Origin: Piezodorus guildinii
Taxonomy: Eukaryota; Arthropoda; Insecta; Hemiptera; Pentatomidae
Assembly: GCA_023052935.1 (NCBI GenBank)
Contig: JAJSOM010000038.1
Span: 1-64,000 of the forward strand
DNA: 64,000 nucleotides
Reading direction: 5' to 3'
Below are positions 34,370-43,924 of this stretch, piece by piece. The notes beneath the pieces are model-generated. The model was not told where the DNA came from, made no database searches, and saw only the letters and a program-made list of their open reading frames with translations. Every line of letters starts with the position of its first letter. Positions within the stretch are counted from its first letter, which is position 1. The translations under genes were made by a program, and so were the position numbers.

Positions 34370-34673
34370 TTTTTTTAATATCGTAACTCTCTCCCTGATG
34401 CAATAATCTTTCCGAATTAGCATAAGTATGTCTGTATTAGAAAGGGATAAGGGGAGGTTGGTTTACGCCAGGAAAAGACTAATTTTACTATTTCGAAGGA
34501 CATGCCCGATTATAATATTTTAAGGATTCTTTTAATTTTTTTTTTTTTATTCTAAATTAAAGTAGCCATTCTTGTTAAATTTAAAAGGGTTCTTAACAAT
34601 TGAAATATCTTGTAACTAGGATATGATTCAAAACAGAAGAAAACAACCAAGTTTGACTCAATTCTCTTTTTAT
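34370..34673 (+). repeat. Solitary, diverged monomer of the 351-bp satellite
   Basis: Collinear with the satellite: CTCTCTCCCTGATGCAATAA, TACGCCAGGAAAAGACTAAT, AAGGACATGCCCGATT, ATTTTAAGGATTC, AGTAGCCATTCTTGTTAAA, TTCTTAACAATTGAAAT, GTAACTAGGATATG and TTTGACTCAATTCTC. It is one incomplete monomer with a different phase from the array, and far more diverged than any array copy. Confidence 0.9.
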
Positions 34674-35180
34674 AGTCGATTATTCGATTTTACAGTCGAA
34701 GAATGAGATAAGGTATTGTTATTGTGAATATTTGAAAAAAAGGACAAAAAAGAAATGAAGTTTCTTTTATTAAATTAACTTTCTTTAAATAAAATTTATA
34801 ATAGAAATGATAACGTTGATCGATTATAGCTTCCCCCTTTTTTGTTTTAAATTACCTAAAATATTTATTGCGTAATTTTAAAGGTCTTTCCTCATCAGTC
34901 TCTCTTATCTTGAATTATCAAATCAATTCATAATACCATAGCTACATGTTAGTAAACAAAATTTTTATTTCTTTTTCTTTATTTCATACTTAATATATAA
35001 CCTATATAATTGTTTTTTTATTGATATTTTATTGAATTTTACAACTGTATATTAACATAAATACATCAAGTTATTTAATATTGTTGGAAATTTCAATAAA
35101 TAATAAAAAAAACAAAATTTGTAAATGAGTCAGACATTCAGGTATTAAATATTAATTAATATATCAATATTTTTTTCTAG

Positions 35181-35309
35181 TGAACGTTGTTGACGGAGAG
35201 GTTCTTCACATCACGAAAGTGAGCAGATTGCACATGGGAGCGTACCTTTGCATCGCGAGTAACGGAGTTCCACCTTCCATCAGCAAAAGGGTTATGCTTA
35301 GAGTTCAAT
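35181..35309 (+). CDS. Exon of a lachesin/DIP-like Ig-superfamily gene (end of Ig2)
   Basis: 129-bp internal exon, acceptor TTTTTTCTAG before it and donor GTAAGC after it, phase 1 at both ends. It encodes NVVDGEVLHITKVSRLHMGA, then YLCIASNGVPPSISKRVMLR. The YxC motif (YLC) is the F-strand of an Ig domain, and the sequence continues in frame into the exon at 55102 (RVQ-F-PPMLS). This is the boundary between the second and third Ig domains of the lachesin/DIP/IgLON group of neuronal and septate-junction surface proteins. In flies DIPs pair with Dpr proteins in synaptic matching. Other exons are outside the window or unrecognised. Confidence 0.9.
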
Positions 35310-35743
35310 GTAAGCAATTCATTAATAAAATATTTTTATTTATTCTTAGTAGAAATAATAGTTGTGGTATTAAAAGAAATTTAATGGTTAAATTATTCCT
35401 TCAAATAATAATTATTTATGATGGAGAAATTGATTGGGGGTTCGTTCATCAAGCAATCACTCTAATAAGACTTATTTCATGGGTGTTTCGACGTTTTGGC
35501 CTTCACTGTGAACCTCCTTCAAGGCCAAGACACAAGATAACTGATGCTATTAAAAGAAAAAATAATAAGATAACAGTAATAAACTGTGGAAGCACACTGT
35601 GAGATAAAACTATTAGGTATGAAAATATTTGTAGGATATAATGAGAAAATACATTTAAATTAATAAATATAAAATTATGAAGTGAGATGATTATAATAGA
35701 TAAATTAATTGAAATATACTAGTTTATTTGAGATGGTCCTAGC

Positions 35744-35777
<34 letters not shown>

Positions 35778-35780
<3 letters not shown>

Positions 35781-36105
35781 TGTACCACTACAACTCATAA
35801 AGAGTTTTGGGCTCAGTGCATGTAGACATTCGTAATGTTTACAAGCCAACGGCCGTGCAATCAGGTGATTAGTCCTTGATCACTCTCAGCCGCCAGGTTT
35901 TTTCCCCATTTTTGGATACCCACTTTATAGAGGCTAGGTGTGCCCCAGGAGGGTCTCCATACCTCAGGATCGCCCTCCCCTTTTCCCCCCGCCCCCCATC
36001 CCCTTCCGGCTAAAATAACAGAATAAATGATATTCCGCCACAGCCGGGTTTCGAACCCAGGACCCGGATCACAGTAGACAAGCGCTCTTCCTACTAGACC
36101 TTCAC
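35778..36105 (-). mobile_element. tRNA-derived SINE, second type
   Basis: On the minus strand GGTCTAGTAGGAAGAGCGC resembles a pol III A-box region and GGGTTCGAAACCC is a B box. The body runs to about 35778, next to an A-run at 35749-35777 on the plus strand. A degraded relative of the head (CCCGGCTGTGGC) lies at 39845. It lies head to head with a SINE body at 36106. Confidence 0.6.
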
Positions 36106-36300
36106 TAGGATTTTTTTTAAAAAAGAAGGTAAAAAAATCCATAGTTATGCCGTCCTTCAGAGGAAACGAAAAAAGTTGGTTCTGAACCTATGCGATGTTA
36201 TGTCCCTATCCTCATTAAACCTGGATAGGCAAAAGGACTCCCACTGTAGCATCGTCCGATTAGCCGCAGTACCATAAAGTGACGTTAAATAAATAATCTT
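36106..36300 (+). mobile_element. SINE body (type 1) without its tRNA head
   Basis: Matches the body of the complete SINE at 37403: CTAGGATTTTT, TAGTTATGCCGTCCTTC, AAACCTGGATAGGCAAAA and GGACTCCCACTGTAGCATCG. The head is replaced by the inverted type-2 SINE to the left. Confidence 0.7.
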
Positions 36301-36679
36301 TATCTTATTAAAAAAAACAAAAAAACTATTACCTTAAATAAAATTACAAAACAAAGATGAATAAACCAGATAGTTTTTACCGTTATATAATTCCATAATG
36401 CAGGAATTTAAAACATTTAAGACATGAGCATTTTTCTGGAATTCATATGGTACAAATAAAAAAAAAAATATTTAGAGCCGATATAATAGGCATGGATTTT
36501 AAAAGTCATCTTGAAAATAAAAATCTAGTAGATGTGGGTCAATAATGAAAAAAATAAAATGATAAAAGCAGTGGAGGTCAGTTAAAATAAAATTCTCAGG
36601 GAACAATCAGTTTTTAGGATCAGAGCAGAGACACGAAAAGAATAAATAAAAAAATATAAATAAATAAATAATGTAATCT

Positions 36680-37230
36680 TGCCTGTATATACGCTTGTGA
36701 CTTAAGTATTTGAGAATCAGTAAAGTGCGATTAAAAAGAAAGAAAAAATCTCATGTGGTCAAGCCATATCTTATAAGAGCTGTGATTTCCTGATAACTCG
36801 ATTATTATTAAGGATAGAGAAAAGATTTGTGGTGTTCTGGAAAAATGAAATTTTATTTAAATAAAAATCGAAGGAAAAAAATTGAATTAGTAAATATAAA
36901 TGCTTTTGGTTTATTATTTTCAATAATTCAATCAACCAAAAAAGAAAATTAACCCCCCCCCCCTCAAAATTAAATATAGGTTTAGAATCCGAATAACAAA
37001 TAAAAAAAATCCATTTGTCCACTATTCAAATAAATAAATAAAAAAAAAACATACATGGTCAATCCCAAACTTACAATATGTGTTCTTCACTGAAAACTCA
37101 GTTTTTATAGATAATAGAGAAAAACTATGAGGTGATCTGGAATTAGGAAAGTTTATTTGAATTATTTAAGGGCTTACGTTTTATGAAACGTATAACCCCA
37201 ATAATGAAAAAAAAATATTCGTTTGTCCGA
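36680..37230 (-). repeat. Dispersed repeat family B, copy 4 (partner of an inverted duplication)
   Basis: Minus-strand blocks match 58690-59290 closely: AACCCCAATAATG, CTCTATTATCTATAAAAAC, the C/G run at 36953-36963, AAACCAAAAGCATTTATA, and AATCGAGTTATCAGGAAATC. A weaker match to 2880-3110 shows this is another segment of family B. Confidence 0.75.
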
Positions 37231-37402
37231 AAAAATAAATGCCAAAACATTTCTAAATAACAGTAGTGTTATTGAATATTAACAAGACGAAAAAACAGGT
37301 CATTAAAATCGCTTTAGAAATAGCAGAGTAATTGACCATTTTTATTTAAATTATTTATATGAGAGAAATTGTTCAGGGTACAGTCAATATAACACACAAT
37401 CA

Positions 37403-37692
37403 GGGGCCACCCACAGCGTAGTGGTTAGCATAACAGCTTTCTATGCCAAAGGTCGCGGGTTCGAACCCGCGGGTGGCCCTAGGATTTTTTAATGGGAGTA
37501 AAATATCCTTAGTTATGCCGTCCTTCGGAGGGAACTTTAAAAGGTGGTCCCGAGCCTGTGCGATGTCAGCTACTCGTTAAAGATCCCTATCCTAATAAAA
37601 CCTGGATAGGCAAAATTTAGGACTCCCACTGTAGCATCGTCCGATTAGCCATAGCAGTATAAAATCGACGTTAAACGAATAAACAACAAACA
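37403..37692 (+). mobile_element. tRNA-derived SINE with 12-bp target duplication
   Basis: The head (37405 to about 37477) is tRNA-like: acceptor pair GGCCACC/GGTGGCC, A-box-like TAGTGGTTAGCATAAC and B box GGTTCGAACCC. The body runs TATGCCGTCCTTCGGAGGGA, GATCCCTATCCTAATAAAAC and GTAGCATCGTCCGATTAGCC, and ends in an (AAAC)-type tail. AACACACAATCA flanks it on both sides (37391-37402 and 37692-37703). Copies: 36106, 53305 and, inverted, 58240. Confidence 0.88.
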
Positions 37693-37724
37693 ACACACAA
37701 TCAAGTGTAAATTTAATTTATTGG

Positions 37725-37763
37725 TGCCGACGTTTCGGCCTAAATTATAGGCCTTCTTCAGGG
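37725..37763 (-). ncRNA. Hammerhead-ribozyme-like motif 3
   Basis: Minus strand: CTGAAGA, stem II AGGCCTATAATTTAGGCC, then GAAAC and GTCGGCAC. The core has A for T at the fifth position of CUGAUGA, so activity is doubtful. Confidence 0.3.
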
Positions 37764-37820
37764 TGATTGTGTGAGCTGAGAAGGCGTCACCAACAAGATC
37801 TCAAACTTCTCAGTTAACAC

Positions 37821-37858
37821 AAGAAGAAGGCCTATAACTTAGGCCGAAACGTCGGCAC
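37821..37858 (+). ncRNA. Hammerhead-ribozyme-like motif 4
   Basis: Plus-strand mirror of motif 3: AAGAAGAAGGCC...AGGCC, GAAAC, GTCGGCAC. The CUGAUGA box is degraded to AAGAAGA. Confidence 0.25.
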
Positions 37859-38770
37859 CAATAAATTAAGTTAACACTTGATTGTGTATTATATTGACTG
37901 CACCCTCAACCAACTTCTCTCATATATACACATAGTCAACTATTGTCACTTCATAAATTATTTATATAGCTCTGCATACTAGATAATTAACAGTTATACG
38001 CTAATATAGTTATTTGGAAATAATAAACCAGTGTGTAATAATTTACAGCGCTTTTTTTTTTTTTTAATTTGGCAACATTATTAATTTATTCAAAAAGTAA
38101 ATTCAGAAATCTTAAAGAGTGAAAATTCTGCATAGACATTTAGGGCTAGTCGTCAGCGATCCGTGAATAACAGAACTGTTTTATATCGCAAATATTTCAA
38201 GAATAATGGCCCGGTAATAAATAATAATGCGATAAGTAATCATTATAAGAAACGAAATTGACTGTAAATGTAGCGTCGAACCTAAAAAGGAAACATAAAT
38301 CTTGACTTAATTTTCCTCCCGAAGCTATAAATCCTTTCCTTATCACTGCTCCAACTTCAGAGACAACTGAATCTTTTGAATCTATCCTTACCTTGACTAG
38401 GTTCCCACCTTCTCACTTGAAAATAAACTTATCAATATAATTGCTGATTGTACTCATTTCAAATAAATTTTATAGGTTTATGTATTATTTTATATTAATG
38501 AAATATTGTATAAGTCATCCTTTCATGTACATTTTTCTCCTTACCTCCCACACGTACCACGTAATAGCTTTGCATCTATGATGAACACTACTAAACGATG
38601 GAAAAATAAAGAATTCCAAAAAATGGAATTGATTTAATTTTTTTTTTTTTAATTGAGTATCTAACAAGCATACCTTTTTTAAAGGAAGGCATAGTTTCAC
38701 TAGTATAACTCTTTACGATCACTAGTTCTAATAAAATTCTGTTTTAAAAATCAATTTATTTGACCGAGTC

Positions 38771-39770
38771 TGGCACCCGGGATTGCTTTACAAGCTCTGT
38801 CTATTCCTCCCTCCTACCAATTTTTTAATAATCCAATCCTACCTCGCTGATAGATCTTTCAAAATAAATCACAATAGCTCCTATTCCTCCCTGTTTTCTC
38901 AATCTGCTGGTGTTCCTCAAGACAGCATCCTAGGACCCGTTCTTTATACAGTCTATACAGCTGATATCCCAACCCATCCTAACACATTCCTTTCTACCTA
39001 TGCTGATGACACCTGTGTGCTATCAGTGGATAATGATTCAGCTGCTGCATCCCACATTCGAGACCTTATAGTATGGTACCAGAATTGGAGGATTAAAATT
39101 AATTCTAACAAATCCCACCAGAAAACCTTTACCCTTCGTCGTAAACCAATGACTTCCTGCCCTACAGTATCCTTTAATGACACTCCACTAGCCCCTGTTG
39201 AACAGATTCGATACCTAGGACTCCACCACTACTTCAACACTTACTGGACAAACGCTCCAACCTTCCTCTGAATTATAAAAGACTTATTTATATGACCATC
39301 ATCAGACCGATATAGACTTACGGAGTAGAGCTACGGGGCTCTACTTTCCATTATTAACCCTTAACCATCGAACTCATCTCGTATCCAATCCTTACAATCC
39401 AAAACCCTTCGTAAAATCCTCAATGCTCCTTATTTCGTCACAAATAAGCTCATCCATAAAGACCTTAATATTCCATATGTTGCTGACTTAGCCCGAACCA
39501 GGTACCATTCCTTCCATGAAAAACTCCATTCCCACTACAATCCGTTAGTTTCAACCCTTGCTTCCTCTTCAATCCCTAATAATCCTCCGAGGCGTCTGAA
39601 AAGAAGATGGCCAGGGGACCTTCTAGTTTAGAATGTTTTTAGAGTGCTGCCACTGGGTAGTGTCTCTACATGTATTTCATGACAGTTTTCTATCACCATC
39701 ACATTTACTAGATGTATTTTTATCTAATACAGTTATAAAAATCAATAAATATGTTTAAAAAATAAATCAA
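38771..39770 (+). pseudogene. Jockey-type LINE, 5'-truncated
   Basis: RT from just before SQSAGVPQDSILGPVLYTVY and TADIPTHPN through TYADDTCVLSV, WYQNWRIKINSNKS and EQIRYLGL. A deletion/frameshift near 39225 joins this directly to LLDKRSNLPLNYKRL-type sequence in another frame, then SSRIQSLQS, RKILNAPYFVTNKL and RRLKRRWPGDLL. The 3' UTR ends in AATAAATATGTTTAAAAAAT. It lies inside the DIP-like intron on the same strand. Confidence 0.85.
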
Positions 39771-39844
39771 TTTTTACATAAAAAAAAAGGAAATATACTA
39801 TTTTTATTTGTTGCGGAAAAAATCGAATAATATAGGGATATGGC

Positions 39845-39960
39845 ACTAGATTACTGATCTGCAGGTTCCGGTTCCTAACCCGGCTGTGGCAACCTCACCC
39901 AGCCTTGATGAAGTGGGTACCGAAAACAATTGAGAAAAAAAAGACTCTTCATGAGTTACT
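39845..39960 (+). mobile_element. SINE fragment (type 2 head)
   Basis: GCAGGTTCCGGTTCCTAACC (decayed B box), CCGGCTGTGGCAACC, then GATGAAGTGGGTACCGAAAA and an A-run. Weakly supported. Confidence 0.45.
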
Positions 39961-40158
39961 TTATTATTAGCATTGGATCCTATCGGATTGGCAACGGACA
40001 TCTGTAAGATAAAAATTGAACCAATTTAACATTATTAAAAGAAACCTTCTTTTTCTTTATTTTTTTCTAAACGAAGAAAAAGTTGTAAATGTATGTTAGG
40101 TATTTACAAAAAAAAATTTTCCACGAAAGTGTAAGTCAAAATATTTTATTTGTTTTGT

Positions 40159-40162
<4 letters not shown>

Positions 40163-40223
<61 letters not shown>

Positions 40224-40275
40224 TTAAATGTATCAATTTAATATAACCCAAAAAAAAAAAAAAAAAAAAAAAAAA
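40163..40275. repeat. Poly(T) run followed by poly(A) run
   Basis: A T-run of about 60 (40163-40222), 27 bp of unique sequence, then an A-run of about 26 (40250-40275). This could form a long hairpin. It may be two tail-to-tail retroposon ends; run lengths may be unreliable. Confidence 0.85.
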
Positions 40276-40571
40276 CTATAATTTTGGTATTTCATTGCAA
40301 GATTCTCCGTAATATAATATTTTTTTCAACGGGATCAAATACCTTTCACAAAAAAATATTTCTTAATGGTTTGCTAAAAGAGTTTCTAAAAACATTTTTT
40401 TTTTTTTTTTTATTTCTACGAAAACGTAAGTTTTTTTTTTTTTTTATTTGTCAAAAATTTTGGATTGTACACAAACAATTTTGTGCTCCTTTATTTTATT
40501 GGAGGTTCCTACACAATATATATTTTTTTCAAGTTGATCTTAAATGTACCAAATAGCAAAAAAAAAAAAAG

Positions 40572-40675
40572 CCTTTTATCAGCTCTCTTGCCAACCATGC
40601 TGTGAGTGATAACTCTTCAACCGTGAAAAGAGACCACGGCACTCAGCGTGGCTGGGGAGAGAGCTGGCAAAAAGC
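40572..40675. other. Long imperfect hairpin (pre-miRNA-like or foldback)
   Basis: The arms AGCTCTCTTGCCAACCATGC and GCGTGGCTGGGGAGAGAGCT pair with few mismatches. The pairing extends inward with TGAGTG/CACTCA and outward with CTTTT/AAAAG, around a loop of about 30 nt that itself contains CTCTT/AAGAG. No matching transposon copy is seen in the window. Confidence 0.45.
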
Positions 40676-40679
40676 TGTT

Positions 40680-41028
40680 TTTGTTTTTTTACCATCGGGT
40701 ACGTTTGCGATAAACTTCATAAAAATACATATTTTGCGAGAATCCCGAACATGTATATTTTTCGTGAAATTAGTTGAGCCGTTCAGGAGAAAACATTTTT
40801 GTTATTTTTTTTGCTTTCCCCCTCTATAACTTCCCTCCTATATGGACCATTTGGCTAAAAATTTGCTAAGGATGGTTTTCATAGGTATGAACGAATGGAC
40901 AAAATTTGGTTTTGATATATGCGGGAGCACATTTCACATGCTTATTCCGATATGCCCTTTGATAACTTCCGAGCAAGAACGATGCGAATGCTTCATGCAG
41001 AAGAAAATATTTTTTAGATATTTTCAAT
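40680..41028 (+). other. Possible LINE 3' UTR remnant, otherwise unassigned
   Basis: GTGAAATTAGTTGAGCCGTTCAGGAG recalls the 'agccgttcaggag' sequence common in 3' UTRs of RTE-like LINEs and related repeats. It is followed by a TATAACTTCCCTCC...GATAACTTCCGAGC stretch with no frame. Low support. Confidence 0.3.
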
Positions 41029-41341
41029 GTATTATTATTATTTTATTTTATTTTTATTTTTTTATTTATATATATTTTTTTTCCATACCCCTAATTAACA
41101 ATATGAAATTTAATTAATAATTTATGTAGTTAAACATCTTGTACTGTAACTATGTTACATTTTAAGATTGTGTAAGGGTGTTATGTAACTGTGTTGTTTA
41201 CAAAATAGTAGTTCAACTGAAATTAGGTTAGAGCTGATGGGGCTCACCCATTTTTTGTGTTTATGAAAGACTTTTGACTAACTTATTACTAACTTAACTA
41301 ACTTATTTCTAACTAAAGTCCTAATCAAAACTAACATTTAT

Positions 41342-43924
41342 TTATGTGGTGTTCTGCCATCGTACTGGAGCCGGTGCTGGAGTCATCGTGTTGAATAGTG
41401 GGTTAGTTAATGTTTTTAAAGAATCAAAAAATTTAACATGGCGTTGCCTAATGTAATCTGAAATTTTTGGTATTTCCAAAATTTCGTGAAGGAGATCGGC
41501 TTTCACCTTTTTCATTGAGGTCGAACGGGTCATTCTTCGGAGCATTGTATTTTGAAATCGCTGAAGGTGTTTCAGTGTGCCTTCAGTTAGGTGCGTAAAC
41601 AATGGCGCGCCATACATCAGTGCAGGACGTAATATGCCTTTATAGATTAAAAGTTTAAGCCTTAGTGAGATCGCTGGAGAGGTTAGAAGGTGATGAAGTC
41701 GGTATGATATGGTTCTAACCAACCTTGTTTTATTATACACATGAGCAGAGAGCTTCATATGGCGATCCACATTGATGCCAAGGTATACAGTGGCTTGAGA
41801 GGGTCGCTGAACTGTGCCGCCGACTCGAAAAACTTTTGGTAGTCTAGATTTTTTACCTTTTTGGATAGAGAACACTATACAGTCCGTTTTTGATGGATTC
41901 ACTCTGATGTTCAACTGCTCTAATTTCCGAGCAATGGTTTGACAAACCGAATCAGCCTGATTAAGAGCTTGAGTTGGACTCATACTGGAACTGTAGACGG
42001 CTATATCATCCGCGAATGCGGCTATTGTAGCGGTTTTATAGTTATGGCCTATTATGTCTGCAGTATATATATTGAACAAGACGGGAGATAAAACTGCACC
42101 CTGAGGAACACCGCAAGTAAGGAGAACAGTGCGAGAATGTTCGTTGTGAACTCGGACTGATAGGGTTCGAGTTTCCAGGAAAGATACAATGGTATTATAG
42201 AGTTGTTCTGGTCATTCAAGATCCGCTAGCTTCTGGCAAAGGATGTAATGAGATACGGAATCGAATGCCTTCGAGCAATCTATAGATATCATAGCAGTTG
42301 CATTGTTCTTATTAAAATTGTTGCATATCTCATATTGCAATTTTATTAAGTGATGTTCAGTGATAACTTGTGCTTGAAAACCTGTTTGTTCAAACGGAAT
42401 AACGGAATTTTCTTCACAAAAGTTTCTTAAGTAATTAAGAATTATCTTCTCAAATATTTTTCCGAGGTGGGGCAATAAACTGATAGGCCTATAGTGGTCT
42501 GGGTCATCACCTGTTTTTGCCGGTTTCAACAATGGAGAAAATATGGCATGTTTCCATTGTACCGGAAAATATCGGAGCCGAAGACATGCATTGTAAAGGT
42601 TCGTTAAATGCACAATTCCTTTCCGGGGAAGTTGCTTAAGCAAGATGGTTTGCACTCCATCATGCCCTGGTGCACGGTTGCCATTTGTTCTCTGAATAAT
42701 TGCTTTTATTTTTATTGGGCTAATGAACATAAAGTTACTAAAGCCTGTCCTAGCTTCTATATCCCTTCGGTAGTAGCCCGCTAGTACTTCGGCTTGTTCA
42801 AAAGATGTTAGAAGGCGGTCCTTGTCGTGTAGCCGAATCGTTGAAGATTTTCTTGTTGCCGTTTTTGTTAGTTTCCACAGCTTCCTGACATCGCCATGGG
42901 TCGCTGTGAGTCGCTCATGCCATAATGTTGTCTTCCATTGCTTTAATAGGTTCTTTATTTGCGTCGTGAGTGAATTCAATGCCTTCTTTACATGACGGTT
43001 TTTAGTACGATACCACCTATTTTTAAGAGTCCGCCGGCATTCAATTAACGTCATTACGTGCGGTGGGGGTTGTCTAAGATGAGGTGGTTTTGGCTGAAAA
43101 GTGGGTATGCTTAATATTGCGGCTTCGCGAAGCACATTAGTGAAATACTTGATGTATATATCAACATCATTCCTTGTGCGGAGAGAAGGCACAGTTTGCA
43201 GCTTTTGGAAAACTTCAGCTTTGTATCTTTTCCAATCTGCCTCCTTATATTTAAATTTTTTCGCCTTCGGTTGCTCTTGCCTTCCGTGAATAGTGTACAT
43301 CACCGGACGGTGATCAGATGTGATGAATTCGAGGGCGGAACAACCAGTAATACGATGGGGTTGCCTAGTGAGAAGGAGATCGATAGTCGAGGTACAGCCA
43401 TTACCGGCGTGGCGAAACGTGTGGGTGGCTGGATGCACCACCGTGAAGGCTGTTTTTACCAGATGTTTTCCTGCCCCGTTTGAACGAGTATTGTGCCACA
43501 AGACATGCCTAGCATTTAAATCTCCTACAAGCCAATGGTTTGTTTTATTTGCACATATTTCAAGGAGTTGACGTAGATCTCTAAGAGAGGCACGCGGCCT
43601 ACGATAGATACCAGTGATGTAGGTTGGTTGTTGCATATGAACCTGTATGGTCAGGTGACTGATCCTATTATCGGCAATACGCACAGGTGCTGGTACCTTC
43701 TTCCATGTCATGCCATGGCGAACGGCTATTAATACCCCTCCGTGTGGGTCATGGCATTCATCAACGACGACAGAATAGCCTTGAAAGTGAGGACGACACT
43801 GTAAGGTTCGAATATCAGTGATAACCGCTATGGTGGGCTGGGCGATGGCTAACAATGCCTCTACTTCTTCAATCCTGGCTGCCAGACCGTTGCAATTGAA
43901 GTTGAGCAAAGAATAGGCTCTCAT
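41342..43924 (-). pseudogene. Jockey ORF2: endonuclease-reverse transcriptase, one nonsense codon
   Basis: About 860 codons in one frame. Endonuclease: LNFNCNGL, AVITDIRT (D where most relatives have E), GIYRRP, VGDLNARH, STIDLLLTR, ITSDHRPV. RT: RAPGHDGVQ, YRPISLLPHLGKIFEK, QTGF, ISIDCSKAFDSVSH, CGVPQGAVLSPVL and FADDIAVY (FADD rather than YADD), then IRVNPSKT and VYLGINVD. A TGA at 42209-42211 interrupts after KLADLE; the frame is unchanged on both sides, so it is a single substitution. The RT palm lies downstream of the stop, so no active enzyme is expected without readthrough. The start ATG overlaps the ORF1 stop (ATGA), suggesting coupled reinitiation. Confidence 0.92.

Larger units (their letters stand above)
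37368..37922. mobile_element. Palindromic element with two opposed hammerhead-like cores
   Basis: Imperfect inverted arms of about 100 bp. Left arm: ATATGAGAGAAATTG, GTCAATATAACACACAATCA, then after a SINE, TTATTGGTGCCGACGTTTCG and GCCTAAATTATAGGCC. Right arm: GGCCTATAACTTAGGCC, GAAACGTCGGCACCAATAA, CACTTGATTGTGT and ATATTGACTGCACCCTC...CTCATAT. Both arms contain a GAAACGTCGGCAC core preceded by a stem. A SINE (37403-37692) splits the left arm. The arrangement recalls the inverted terminal repeats of Penelope-like elements; no protein is encoded. Confidence 0.6.

Noticed and set aside
37405..37477. Functional tRNA gene
   Set aside because: The sequence folds like a tRNA, but it is the head of a roughly 290-bp repeat with a target duplication and other copies, so it is a SINE head.
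43101..43571. Plus-strand frames opposite the LINE
   Set aside because: Antisense shadows of the Jockey ORF2, whose domains are clear on the minus strand.
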